From assembly GCF_031458175.1 (NCBI RefSeq), contig NZ_JAVDXX010000001.1, positions 682,001-746,000 of the forward strand: a stretch of 64,000 bases of DNA, given 5' to 3'. Numbering within the stretch: position 1 is the first letter of the stretch; every line of letters begins with the position of its first letter. Positions 8,632 to 15,954 of the stretch are shown here, piece by piece. Origin of the DNA: Pseudoglutamicibacter albus. Its GTDB lineage: Bacteria > Actinomycetota > Actinomycetes > Actinomycetales > Micrococcaceae. The translations under genes and the position numbers were made by a program. The notes under the pieces were generated by a model. It searched no databases, had not been told where the DNA came from, and saw only the letters and a program-made list of their open reading frames with translations.

Positions 8632-9066
8632 TCAAGTGTGCGCGAGTTCCTTCCGCACACGGTTCTTAATCCGCCCCAGCATCGCCGTCATCCCACGCAA
8701 ACGCAACGGTGAAACAGCGCGCGATAAGCCGATAGTTGACGGGTAATCATCCGGGGTTGCAAGAACCTCCTCAGCCGGTAGCCCATGGAGGCCCTCAACC
8801 AACACGCCTGCGAAACCGCGCGTAGTAGGCGCCTCAGGCGGGGCCGTAATGAACACGCCCACCGTATGCTCGGCATCATCAGCGACCTCAACCGTCAAAA
8901 ACACAGGGGACTGGCACTCAATCACCTGTTCAAGGTCAGCATCTTGGTAACGCTCAGGAAGCTCGGGCAGGTTATCTGAAAACTCGAGCAGCAACTCAAG
9001 CCGCTGCGGTTCAGGTAGCGCGTTGAAATCCTCTGCGATCTCTGCCAAAGCAGCTGGCAAAGCCAT
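8632..9066 (-). CDS. sufE: SufE family protein (cysteine desulfuration)
   Basis: SufE proteins accept the persulfide sulfur from a SufS-type cysteine desulfurase and pass it to the iron-sulfur scaffold. The 144-residue protein shows the family layout: an N-terminal helix with LPEPQRLELLLEFSDNLPELPERY, the active cysteine in IECQSPVFLTVEV, then the FAGVLVEGLHGL core and the SPLRLRGMTAMLGRIK C-terminal segment. It starts 12 bases after the stop of the upstream rhodanese-type sulfurtransferase gene on the same strand, so the two are very likely one sulfur-handling operon. No sufS is in the window. Confidence 0.93.
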   Translation of the reverse strand: MALPAALAEIAEDFNALPEPQRLELLLEFSDNLPELPERYQDADLEQVIECQSPVFLTVEVADDAEHTVGVFITAPPEAPTTRGFAGVLVEGLHGLPAEEVLATPDDYPSTIGLSRAVSPLRLRGMTAMLGRIKNRVRKELAHT

Positions 9067-9078
9067 CGAAGCTCCCTC

Positions 9079-9999
9079 CTAAGCGCCGCGGACGGTAGAG
9101 CCAGGCTTCACGGTACCCGGCTGCTCACCCACAACAATCGGGACGCCCACAACATTGCCCCACTCAGTCCACGAGCCGTCATAGTTACGGACATTCTCGA
9201 AGCCGAGCGCGTACTTCAAAATGAACCACGTCAGCGCCGAACGCTCGCCAATACGGCAATACGCAATCACGTCATCGCCTGGTTTCAAACCGGCCTGATC
9301 CATGTAGAGCGCCTCAAGCTCAGCGCGAGGCTTGATCACCGAACCCTCACCAACTGCGCTTGACCACGGAACTGAAGCCGCCGTCGGAATATGGCCGCCA
9401 CGCAACGCACCTTCCTCCGGATAATCCGGCATGTGCGTGCGCTCGCCCGTGTACTCCTGAGGGGAACGGACATCGATCAACGGGGTAGAACCGAGCAGTG
9501 AAAGAACCTCGGGCAAGAAGACACGCAACTTCGAATCATCACGGTCAACCACCGGATAATCCGTCGCCTCACGCTCAGGCACCTCACGCGTCAGTTCACG
9601 GCCTTCCGCAACCCACTTATCGCGGCCGCCATCCATCAAGCGAACATCCGGGTGACCAAACAACTCCAAAACCCACAGCGCATACGCTGCCCACCAGTTG
9701 GACTTATCGCCATACACCACCACGGTGTCCTCACGACTGATGCCCTTACGGCTCAACAACGCCGCCATCGCCTCACCATCGAGGTAATCACGGGTCACCG
9801 CATCGTTAAGCTCGGTATGCCAATCCAGCTTGACCGCACCCTCGATGTGTCCGGTCTCATACAGCAGAACATCCTCATCGGACTCCACGATCACAACGCC
9901 GGGCTTATGCAGATGATCCGCGACCCACTGCGTGGATACCAGCTTCTCCGGGTGCGCATATTGCGCGTGGCGAGCTTCCTCCGTTAAAACCTCTGACAT
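9079..9999 (-). CDS. sseA: Thiosulfate/3-mercaptopyruvate sulfurtransferase (tandem rhodanese)
   Basis: 306 residues with two rhodanese domains. The N-terminal domain is inactive-type. The C-terminal domain carries the catalytic loop CRIGERSAL, with Cys as the persulfide carrier. The interdomain signature region ([13 protein letters not shown]) and the final [14 protein letters not shown] segment match the actinobacterial sulfurtransferase family. It transfers sulfane sulfur to cyanide or thiol acceptors in the cytosol; the natural substrate is uncertain. The start MSEVLTEE at 9999 has TAAGGAGAT about 10 bases upstream. It is the first gene of a probable two-gene operon with sufE. Confidence 0.92.
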   Translation of the reverse strand: MSEVLTEEARHAQYAHPEKLVSTQWVADHLHKPGVVIVESDEDVLLYETGHIEGAVKLDWHTELNDAVTRDYLDGEAMAALLSRKGISREDTVVVYGDKSNWWAAYALWVLELFGHPDVRLMDGGRDKWVAEGRELTREVPEREATDYPVVDRDDSKLRVFLPEVLSLLGSTPLIDVRSPQEYTGERTHMPDYPEEGALRGGHIPTAASVPWSSAVGEGSVIKPRAELEALYMDQAGLKPGDDVIAYCRIGERSALTWFILKYALGFENVRNYDGSWTEWGNVVGVPIVVGEQPGTVKPGSTVRGA

Positions 10000-10306
10000 A
10001 CCTGAACGATCTCCTTATATTTTGTTCACGTTCGGACCTAGCGACAGCATTACGCTGACGCGGAAATGCACCTATCTTGAACAACCAGAATGGGTGCGCA
10101 ATGATTCCCTTCCAGCCTAGTGACAAATAAAACACAGCTTGGATGTGGCGCACACAAAAGGAAACAAACGCCAGATTGCGTAAGATCACAGGCAGAGACA
10201 TCGTTGAGAAAGTGCCTCGAGGAGCGGTTGCGAACGCAGGCGTGCATGCTGGCACATCAACTTGACGACGCATATGAGGCACTGCAACCTGAGGAAACGC
10301 ATCTAC
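10000..10306. other. Intergenic region between sseA and zapE
   Basis: A 307-base gap between divergent genes. It must hold promoters for both directions. The ribosome-binding site of sseA (AAGGAG, minus) is visible near 10012-10017. I see no convincing -35/-10 pair, hairpin or small gene. Confidence 0.5.
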
Positions 10307-11350
10307 GTGGCAACCATTCACAAGTTGACCGACATCACCCCCAACGTCGCCGCAGAGGCACTTCTAGACGGAATGCATCCGTCGTATCGGTTCGGGGAGG
10401 TCTCCTTCGACACCTACATCCCCGACCCATCCCAGCCGAGCCAAGCGGCCGCGGTGAAACGTCTGCAGGAGTTCGCAGAAACCGTCAACGCGGATGCCGC
10501 ACCCGCCAAGGGCCTCAAGAAGCTGTTCGGCAAGAAGAAAAAGGCGAAGGGGCCGGCGGGTATCTATCTTGACGGTGGCTTCGGTGTGGGTAAAACCCAC
10601 CTTCTGGCTTCGCTGTGGCATGCCACGGAAGGCAAGCGTGCGTTCGGCACGTTCGTCGAGTACACCAACCTTGTGGGCGCGCTCACCTTCCCGCGGGCGG
10701 TTGAGATCCTCAAGACCTATAACCTTGTGTGCATCGATGAGTTTGAGCTCGATGACCCGGGCGACACCGTCTTGATGTCCCGGTTGATGCGCGAACTGGC
10801 CGATGCCGGGGTCAAGTTGGCTGCGACATCCAACACGTTGCCTGGTGCGCTGGGGGAGGGCCGCTTCGCAGCCCAGGACTTCCAGCGCGAGATCCAAGTT
10901 CTGGCGGATCAGTTCGAGATCATCCGCGTGGACGGTGAGGACTACCGCCATCGTGGCCTGCGGGACGCTCCGGAGCCAATGAATGGCAGCGAGATATTGG
11001 CCTTCGCTGAGGAACGGTACCCGGATGCGCACATCGCCGAAGACGATTTCGGCGAGCTCGTAGAGCATCTATCGAAAGTCCACCCGTCGCGTTACCGCAA
11101 GCTTCTGAGCGATACCGATGTGCTGGTACTGCACAACGTCGAGACGATTACCAACCAGGCGATCGCTCTACGGTTTGTGGTGTTCGCAGACCGCCTATAC
11201 GACAAGGATGTGCCGATCATCGCCTCCGGCGAATCTTTCGATCACCTCTTCACCGAGGAAATGATGGCCGGCGGCTACATGAAGAAATACTTCCGCGCAG
11301 TTTCTCGTTTGACCGCGCTGGTTCGCGAAGGCCAGGGCGCTGAATCCTAA
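10307..11350 (+). CDS. zapE: Cell division protein ZapE-like (AFG1 family) ATPase
   Basis: AAA-type P-loop ATPase of the AFG1/ZapE family. ZapE acts at the division septum in proteobacteria, and the actinobacterial role is less clear. Walker A is GGFGVGKTHLLASLWH and Walker B is NLVCIDEFELDDPGD. The sensor region reads KLAATSNTLPGALGEGRF, and the C terminus holds FVVFADRLYDKDVPIIASG. I choose GTG at 10307 (VATIHKLTDITP) because GAGGA sits 11 bases upstream and the conserved part begins there. A TTG at 10262 gives a 15-residue extension of poor quality. At about 347 residues the protein is family-typical. It is monocistronic and followed by two hairpins. Confidence 0.9.
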   Translation: MATIHKLTDITPNVAAEALLDGMHPSYRFGEVSFDTYIPDPSQPSQAAAVKRLQEFAETVNADAAPAKGLKKLFGKKKKAKGPAGIYLDGGFGVGKTHLLASLWHATEGKRAFGTFVEYTNLVGALTFPRAVEILKTYNLVCIDEFELDDPGDTVLMSRLMRELADAGVKLAATSNTLPGALGEGRFAAQDFQREIQVLADQFEIIRVDGEDYRHRGLRDAPEPMNGSEILAFAEERYPDAHIAEDDFGELVEHLSKVHPSRYRKLLSDTDVLVLHNVETITNQAIALRFVVFADRLYDKDVPIIASGESFDHLFTEEMMAGGYMKKYFRAVSRLTALVREGQGAES

Positions 11351-11358
11351 ACGAGCTT

Positions 11359-11392
11359 CCTAGCGTCTGGCGGGTTGCCGCCAGGCGCTAGG
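11359..11392 (+). terminator. Hairpin after zapE
   Basis: A 15-bp stem (CCTAGCGTCTGGCGG at 11359-11373 with 11378-11392, one G-U pair) has a GTTG loop, starting nine bases after the zapE stop. There is no T-run, so it may act only as a 3' stabiliser or weak terminator. Confidence 0.6.
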
Positions 11393-11394
11393 GG

Positions 11395-11448
11395 GCAGGC
11401 CGGTGCTAGACGGCAGGACGGTGCTGCGTGGTAGGGCGGTGCCGGGTG
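11395..11448. repeat. Three 18-bp degenerate tandem repeats downstream of zapE
   Basis: GCAGGCCGGTGCTAGACG (11395-11412), GCAGGACGGTGCTGCGTG (11413-11430) and GTAGGGCGGTGCCGGGTG (11431-11448) are contiguous and share the core GYAGGNCGGTGC. They begin 45 bases after the stop codon. Confidence 0.7.
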
Positions 11449-11472
11449 AGAGCTCTGCACCTTAACGCGTTA

Positions 11473-11511
11473 GGCCGGGAACATCGTTTGATGTTCCCGG
11501 CCCTCCTTTTT
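11473..11511 (+). terminator. Strong terminator between zapE and the tRNA cluster
   Basis: A perfect 13-bp stem (GGCCGGGAACATC at 11473-11485 with 11490-11502) has a GTTT loop and is followed by CTCCTTTTT. The T-run favours the plus direction. It also sits at the 3' end of the minus-strand tRNA cluster. Confidence 0.9.
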
Positions 11512-11587
11512 GGAGCGGACAACGGGATTCGAACCCGCGACCTCCACCTTGGCAAGGTGGCGCTCTAGCCAGCTGAGCTATGTCCGC
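11512..11587 (-). tRNA. tRNA-Gly (GCC), copy with encoded CCA
   Basis: The minus strand folds as a standard cloverleaf: acceptor GCGGACA/TGTCCGC, anticodon arm CCACCTTGCCAAGGTGG with anticodon GCC, and T-loop GGTTCGAATCC. Discriminator T is followed by CC and A at 11511, so CCA is encoded. The 74-nt body is identical to the copy at 11875-11948. Confidence 0.97.
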
Positions 11588-11656
11588 ACATGACAGTCCC
11601 GTTCGGTACTGTATTTATAGAAACCGTGGTTCAAGTCTGAAGAACCGCGGTTCTCG

Positions 11657-11728
11657 TGCGCGATACTGGGTTCGAACCAGTGACCTCTTCCGTGTCAAGG
11701 AAGCGCGCTACCGCTGCGCCAATCGCGC
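11657..11728 (-). tRNA. tRNA-Val (GAC)
   Basis: Acceptor GCGCGAT pairs with ATCGCGC. The anticodon arm is CTTCC-TTGACAC-GGAAG, giving anticodon GAC, and the T-arm has GGTTCGAACCC. No CCA is encoded after discriminator A. It is the third tRNA transcribed in the minus-strand cluster. Confidence 0.95.
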
Positions 11729-11752
11729 CTATATAGGCTACAAATCACTTAG

Positions 11753-11826
11753 TGGAGGTGGGGACGGGATTCGAACCCGCGTATACGGCTTTGCAGGCCG
11801 CTGCCTCGCCTCTCGGCCACCCCACC
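11753..11826 (-). tRNA. tRNA-Cys (GCA)
   Basis: Acceptor GGTGGGG pairs with CCCCACC. The anticodon loop CTGCAAA gives GCA, and the T-loop GGTTCGAATCC is present. TCCA is encoded at the 3' end (11753-11756). Confidence 0.96.
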
Positions 11827-11874
11827 ACATCCGTAGAACTACGGTGCCTATGACAGGCCAGCAAGTGGTTTGCG

Positions 11875-11948
11875 AGCGGACAACGGGATTCGAACCCGCG
11901 ACCTCCACCTTGGCAAGGTGGCGCTCTAGCCAGCTGAGCTATGTCCGC
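11875..11948 (-). tRNA. tRNA-Gly (GCC), copy without encoded CCA
   Basis: The 74-nt body has the same sequence as the tRNA-Gly at 11514-11587. Here the sequence after discriminator T reads CGCA rather than CCA, so CCA must be added after transcription. It is the first gene of the minus-strand Gly-Cys-Val-Gly cluster. Confidence 0.96.
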
Positions 11949-12158
11949 ACGTGGTGTCACCCGCAGTTAGTTTCCTGTTCGGAAACCGTTTCCGGTGTGA
12001 TGCCAACGAGTGATTACTCTAGACCAGATTCTGCCTCGATGCCAAATCGGGGTCAGACCGAGTGTCTCAAGACCTGCGATATGCGCTGGCCGTCCCCAGA
12101 ATGCCCCAGCTCACGAGTGAGCGCGCCGCCCGAGCAAAGCTGGCAACGCATCGTGCCG

Positions 12159-12638
12159 TTAGCTTCGAGGCACTGGCGGTCCAAGCCACAGCAACGCCAC
12201 GAACAGCAACGCAACGAACGCAACCAACAGCACGGCCGCGAGCCACACATGACGTAAAACCCACGCCTGAACGTGCTCGATGAAACCTTTCGGTTCCTCA
12301 CCTCCCGGCGCTAATCGCCATCCGCCCTTCAACAGGCCCCTGCGGTCTACGTAGAGGTCAAACGGCAGGGTTGCGAACGGGACGACTGCAAGCAACACAC
12401 CCGTGAGGCCGATGCGGGCCGGCCACTTTTGGTTGACCCACACGAAAACAGTGGAGGTGGCATAGCTCAAGAACACGAACCCGTGGATGCCGCCGGCAAA
12501 CGGCACGATGTTGGCGACATCGAGTGCGCGAAGGATCAGCGCGGTAATGAGCCCTGCCCATGTGAATATTTCTGCGATGGCGAAGGTGCGGAACAGCAGG
12601 CGAGGGCTGACAGGCTTGCTTGGTGATGTAGTGGTCAT
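12159..12638 (-). CDS. DUF3817 domain-containing membrane protein
   Basis: A 159-residue integral membrane protein of the actinobacterial DUF3817 family, function unknown. Hydrophobic segments are visible at about residues 15-38 (FRTFAIAEIFTWAGLITAL), 46-68, 78-96 and 128-152 (LAAVLLVAFVALLFVALLW). The HGFVFLSYATSTVFVW stretch is characteristic of the family. Its ATG overlaps the stop of the upstream DUF2871 gene by four bases (12635-12638), so translation is coupled. Both proteins probably act in the same membrane process, which is not known. Confidence 0.85.
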   Translation of the reverse strand: MTTTSPSKPVSPRLLFRTFAIAEIFTWAGLITALILRALDVANIVPFAGGIHGFVFLSYATSTVFVWVNQKWPARIGLTGVLLAVVPFATLPFDLYVDRRGLLKGGWRLAPGGEEPKGFIEHVQAWVLRHVWLAAVLLVAFVALLFVALLWLGPPVPRS

Positions 12639-13087
12639 CGAATGGTCGCTCCGTTGGTGGAAGATGCAGCATCAATTTTAGGTGTGACTGCGCGGCGCAC
12701 AGCCACAACAAAGACGATGAGGCCGGCCGAAATGGCGATGTGTCCCAAGCCTGCGATGCCGGAGATCATGGCCGAAGAGTCCCGGCCAAGTACGGTGAGG
12801 CTGCCGTGCCAGGTGAGCATCGCTGACGTCACAACGAGACCGGCGTTGTAGAGCCAGAAGAACCAGGCGAACAGTTTGGGGCTGTCAGAAATCGAGAAAA
12901 CCTTCTCGACCACGAGAAATATGAGAAACCCCATGAAACCAAGCGCGAGCAAGTGTGTATGCACAACGCCAAGCTGCGTGAACTGGCCTTCTGGGAATTC
13001 GTTGATCTTGGTGAATTCACGGTAGAAAACGCCGGCGGTCAAGCCTGCGATCAAATAGATCAAGGATGCGTTCAGCAGCTTCTTCAC
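12635..13087 (-). CDS. DUF2871-type small membrane protein
   Basis: A 150-residue protein with four predicted membrane helices: LLNASLIYLIAGLTAGVFY, TQLGVVHTHLLALGFMGFLIFLV, LFAWFFWLYNAGLVVTSAMLTW and GLGHIAISAGLIVFVVAV. The conserved His in GVVHTHLLALGF and in GLGHIAIS could bind a cofactor or metal, but this is speculation. GTG at 13087 is preceded by AAAGGA. It is translationally coupled to the DUF3817 gene downstream. The family name is assigned from recognition of the sequence pattern. Confidence 0.78.
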   Translation of the reverse strand: MKKLLNASLIYLIAGLTAGVFYREFTKINEFPEGQFTQLGVVHTHLLALGFMGFLIFLVVEKVFSISDSPKLFAWFFWLYNAGLVVTSAMLTWHGSLTVLGRDSSAMISGIAGLGHIAISAGLIVFVVAVRRAVTPKIDAASSTNGATIR

Positions 13088-13131
13088 GGTTCAGTTCCTT
13101 TCGGTTCCGGCGCTTCAGGTTCCGGCAGAGG
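13088..13131. repeat. 15-bp degenerate repeats at the 5' end of the DUF2871 gene
   Basis: CGGTTCAGTTCCTTT, CGGTTCCGGCGCTTC and AGGTTCCGGCAGAGG run in tandem from 13087 to 13131, sharing GGTTC every 15 bases. They cover the start codon and ribosome-binding region of the minus-strand gene. Confidence 0.4.
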
Positions 13132-13292
13132 CGCAACGGGTTCGGCCTTTATTGGGGTTCGGGAATGGGGTCCGGACTTTAACGTCATTCAACTTCTTTG
13201 AAGAGGCAGAAACATCGCGATCTGTGTTGAAAGTCAGCTCAACCTTTCGGTTGATGAGGTCGCGGTTTGCCGGTCCAGGTCGCGTGAACAAA

Positions 13293-13344
13293 GTGTCAGT
13301 GAGCAATGCCTCAGCGAGCAATGTGTCGGTGAGCAATGTGTCAG
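13293..13344. repeat. 15-bp tandem repeat (about 3.5 units) upstream of the PD-(D/E)XK-like gene
   Basis: GTGTCAGTGAGCAAT (13293-13307), GCCTCAGCGAGCAAT (13308-13322), GTGTCGGTGAGCAAT (13323-13337) and a partial GTGTCAG (13338-13344). The array lies 24 bases before my preferred start of the next gene. In the longer reading frame it would encode a Ser/Asn/Val repeat. Confidence 0.8.
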
Positions 13345-13367
13345 GGGTAGGTGACAAACTTGGGAGC

Positions 13368-14213
13368 ATGACACAGCCATTGCTCGCGCATCAGACCTCC
13401 CTCGGGCGTATGTATTCACGCACCGTGGGCGGGCTCCCCGAAGTTCCCTCGATCACCACCGTGATTTCCCGCCACGCGGTGGATATGACGGGCTGGGCTG
13501 GGCATATGGCCGCAACCGCGGTCGTCAATGACGAGCGTTTACCAACGTCAGTGGGCAATAAGATCCAGCTCAAGCAGATTGCACGGCAGGCCTCTTCCGC
13601 GGCGGAGAAATACCGTGACGAGGCAGCGGCCCGTGGTGACCGGGTCCACAACTATGCCGAACACAAGGCTCTGCGTGAGCTTGGCCGCCCGCACGAGGCC
13701 GCACAGATGCGTGAAATCCTCAAAGAACACGGGGAAGGCGCCTACGCGGATCGTTTCGATGAATGGTGGGATCTCTTTGGTGTTCGGCCTATCGAACCGG
13801 AAGTCACTATCTGGAACCACACTGTCGGCTACGCCGGCACACTCGATCTGGTTGCCGAGATCGGGGGAGCGACCTGCCTGATCGACTATAAGACGCGCGG
13901 CACTACCCGGGATGGCCGTGTTAAAGCGCCAGACCCTAAGGTTGTGATGCAACTCGCCGCCGGCGCGCAGGCCGAGGAATATCTGAGCGATCCAGAAAAA
14001 GGGACGTGGGAGCCGTGGCCGTTCCCTAAAAACAGTGTTCTGCTCGCCGTGGCTCTCGGTGAAACTGAGGTGCTACCGATGCGGGCCCAGCCTCACAGCC
14101 TCGAAAACGCGTGGAAAAGGTTCTGGGCTCTACGCCAAGTATGGGAAACCGAATCCGTGGCCTTCAGCGCAGCCGCAGAACTTCAGCCCGTCCCGCCACC
14201 AGCTACTCGGTAG
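13368..14213 (+). CDS. PD-(D/E)XK nuclease-like protein of unknown role
   Basis: A 281-residue protein from ATG 13368 (MTQPLLAHQTSLG), which has GGGAG just upstream. The ORF is open to 13152, but the added 72 residues include a DNA tandem repeat and look non-coding. The central segment EVTIWNHTVGYAGTLDLVAEIGG followed by TCLIDYKTRG gives E...GTLD...DYK, the metal-binding core of RecB/Cas4-like PD-(D/E)XK nucleases. A charged helical part with HNYAEHKALRELG precedes it. No CRISPR array, recombination gene or restriction gene is nearby. Divergence from DUF2871 leaves a 280-base shared upstream region. Fold assignment is inference and the biological role is unknown. Confidence 0.7.
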   Translation: MTQPLLAHQTSLGRMYSRTVGGLPEVPSITTVISRHAVDMTGWAGHMAATAVVNDERLPTSVGNKIQLKQIARQASSAAEKYRDEAAARGDRVHNYAEHKALRELGRPHEAAQMREILKEHGEGAYADRFDEWWDLFGVRPIEPEVTIWNHTVGYAGTLDLVAEIGGATCLIDYKTRGTTRDGRVKAPDPKVVMQLAAGAQAEEYLSDPEKGTWEPWPFPKNSVLLAVALGETEVLPMRAQPHSLENAWKRFWALRQVWETESVAFSAAAELQPVPPPATR

Positions 14214-14340
14214 TCACAACACGTACTGGGCGTAACACGTGAGCGGTCAGGCCGGACTGTCGCCCGCCAATCTCACGGTTTTCTCACATACGATGGAAAG
14301 CAAACAGCGGAGGGTAAGCACCGCTTCCGCGCCGCATTCG

Positions 14341-14392
14341 TTGAGCGACAAACATTCATTGAGCAACGCACGTTTTTGAGCGAAGAACATTT
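14341..14392. repeat. Three 17-18-bp degenerate repeats upstream of def
   Basis: TTGAGCGACAAACATTCA (14341), TTGAGCAACGCACGTTT (14359) and TTGAGCGAAGAACATTT (14376) are contiguous. The last ends 17 bases before the def start, immediately before its ribosome-binding site. Confidence 0.65.
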
Positions 14393-14408
14393 CAGAAAGA
14401 GGGGAAGC

Positions 14409-14996
14409 GTGACAGTTCACGCGATTCGTACAGTAGGGGACCCGGTCCTACGGACAGCGGCGGAGCCCGTCACTGTTTTCGATTCATCTTTAGCCTCGCT
14501 GGCCCGAGACATGCACGAGACCATGAACAAGGTCAACGGTGTGGGCCTAGCAGGACCACAGATCGGCATCAGCAAACGCATCTTCACCTACAATATCGAC
14601 GGACACCAAGGCACAGTGTGCAATCCGGTTCTTGAGATCCTGGACGAAGAAACCATCGAAGACGATCGCACGATCGAAGGCTGCCTATCGGTACCAGGGA
14701 TCCAGATGCCGCTGGCACGCCCCAGGAAAGTCCGGCTCACCGGCGTCGATGTCACTGGCGAGGAAGTAGAGATCATCGCCGAGGGCCTGCTTGCGCGTTG
14801 CTTCCAACACGAAACCGATCATCTCAACGGCAGACTCTTCATCGATCGGCTCACAGGAGACGACCGCCGCCGCGCACAACAACAGCTGCGCCACAAAGCC
14901 TTCCAAAGCAACGTCGACCACGTGCAAGACCAACGTGCCGCCACCATCGGCAGCGCCTTCTCAAACAAAACCGGTAACTCATTCCTCAGGAGCTGA
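14409..14996 (+). CDS. def: Peptide deformylase
   Basis: Removes the N-formyl group from nascent polypeptides. The metalloenzyme motifs are all present: GVGLAGPQIG, EGCLSVPG with the Cys metal ligand, and QHETDHLNG with the two His ligands and catalytic Glu. I choose GTG 14409 (VTVHAIRTVGDPVLRT) because AGAGGGG lies just upstream and the conserved part starts here. A TTG at 14376 lies inside an intergenic repeat. The protein is about 195 residues, slightly long at the C terminus. It is the first gene of a tightly packed def-fmt-rsmB-rpe cluster; deformylase and formyltransferase act at opposite ends of the same formylation cycle. Confidence 0.96.
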   Translation: MTVHAIRTVGDPVLRTAAEPVTVFDSSLASLARDMHETMNKVNGVGLAGPQIGISKRIFTYNIDGHQGTVCNPVLEILDEETIEDDRTIEGCLSVPGIQMPLARPRKVRLTGVDVTGEEVEIIAEGLLARCFQHETDHLNGRLFIDRLTGDDRRRAQQQLRHKAFQSNVDHVQDQRAATIGSAFSNKTGNSFLRS

Positions 14997-15003
14997 TGCG
15001 CAC

Positions 15004-15954
15004 ATGGCACGAATCCTCTACGCCGGAACCCCTGATGTTGCTGTCGCACCGCTAGCGCAGCTCATCAACGACGGCCACGAGATCGCAGCAGTATTGACAC
15101 GAACTGACGCGCCCATCGGCCGTAAACGGGTCATGACACCGTCTCCGGTAGCGGCCTACGCCGAAGATCACGGGCTGCCCGTCATCAAAGCGGACAAGAT
15201 CACGGACGAAGTCCATGATGCGATCGCCGCACTAGAGATCGATGTCGCCGCGGTTGTCGCGTACGGCGCGATGATCCCACGACGCACACTCGACCTCCCA
15301 GAATTCGGGTGGGTCAACCTTCACTTCTCGCTCCTGCCAGATCTACGCGGGGCCGCTCCCGTTCAGCACGCGCTCATCCGGTGCCACGACATCACAGGCG
15401 CCACAGCTTTTGTGCTCGATGAAGGTATGGACACCGGGCCGGTGCTCGGGGTCATGACGGAAGCCGTGCAGCCAAACGACACCGCGGGCGACCTCCTCGA
15501 ACGCCTCTCCACAGAAGGCGCGGTGCTGTTGAGCCAAGCGATCACCGGCTACGTTTCCGGGGCGGTGGTTCCACAACCGCAAAAGGGAGAGGCGACGCTC
15601 GCGCCGAAACTCGAACGCAACGACGGCCGCGTCGACTGGGCAACCTCCGCGGAAGCGGTGCGCGGACGCATCGCTGGCACCACGCCAGAACCCGGCGCCT
15701 TCACGCACTTCAATGGGGCCAGCATCAAACTCGAGCGGGTGCGTGTCACAACCCCTGATGAGCTCGATGCCCACGAGAAAAACCTTGCCCCTGGCCAGCT
15801 GAGCTTCCGCAGCCGGAAGCCGGCCCGCGTCGTCGTCGGCACCGGGTCTTCACCGGTTGAGCTGATGCGTGTGCAGCCTGCGGGTAAAAAGATGATGGCT
15901 GCCGCTGACTGGGCTCGCGGAGCCCTCGGCAACGGGGAAGGACACTTCGAATGA
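15004..15954 (+). CDS. fmt: Methionyl-tRNA formyltransferase
   Basis: Formylates initiator Met-tRNA with 10-formyltetrahydrofolate. The 316-residue protein starts MARILYAGTPDVAVAPL and contains the folate-site signature in NLHFSLLPDLRGAAPVQHAL, with ITGATAFVLDEGMDTGP following. The C-terminal OB-like domain begins near residue 205. AGGAG at 14987-14991 precedes ATG 15004 and overlaps the end of def. The open frame extends upstream to 14791 but overlaps def there and is not used. The stop overlaps the rsmB start (ATGA). Confidence 0.97.
   Translation: MARILYAGTPDVAVAPLAQLINDGHEIAAVLTRTDAPIGRKRVMTPSPVAAYAEDHGLPVIKADKITDEVHDAIAALEIDVAAVVAYGAMIPRRTLDLPEFGWVNLHFSLLPDLRGAAPVQHALIRCHDITGATAFVLDEGMDTGPVLGVMTEAVQPNDTAGDLLERLSTEGAVLLSQAITGYVSGAVVPQPQKGEATLAPKLERNDGRVDWATSAEAVRGRIAGTTPEPGAFTHFNGASIKLERVRVTTPDELDAHEKNLAPGQLSFRSRKPARVVVGTGSSPVELMRVQPAGKKMMAAADWARGALGNGEGHFE

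Noticed and set aside
10124-10306. Small plus-strand frames upstream of zapE
   Set aside because: No ribosome-binding site or protein-like composition; only the GTG at 10307 agrees with the family start.
11580-12257. A 225-codon plus-strand frame across the tRNA cluster
   Set aside because: It reads through the complement of four tRNA genes.
13293-13344. CRISPR array
   Set aside because: The units are contiguous 15-mers without spacers; a simple tandem repeat.
14791-15003. Longer N terminus for fmt
   Set aside because: It overlaps def in another frame; the conserved start MARILYAGTPD with AGGAG upstream begins at 15004.
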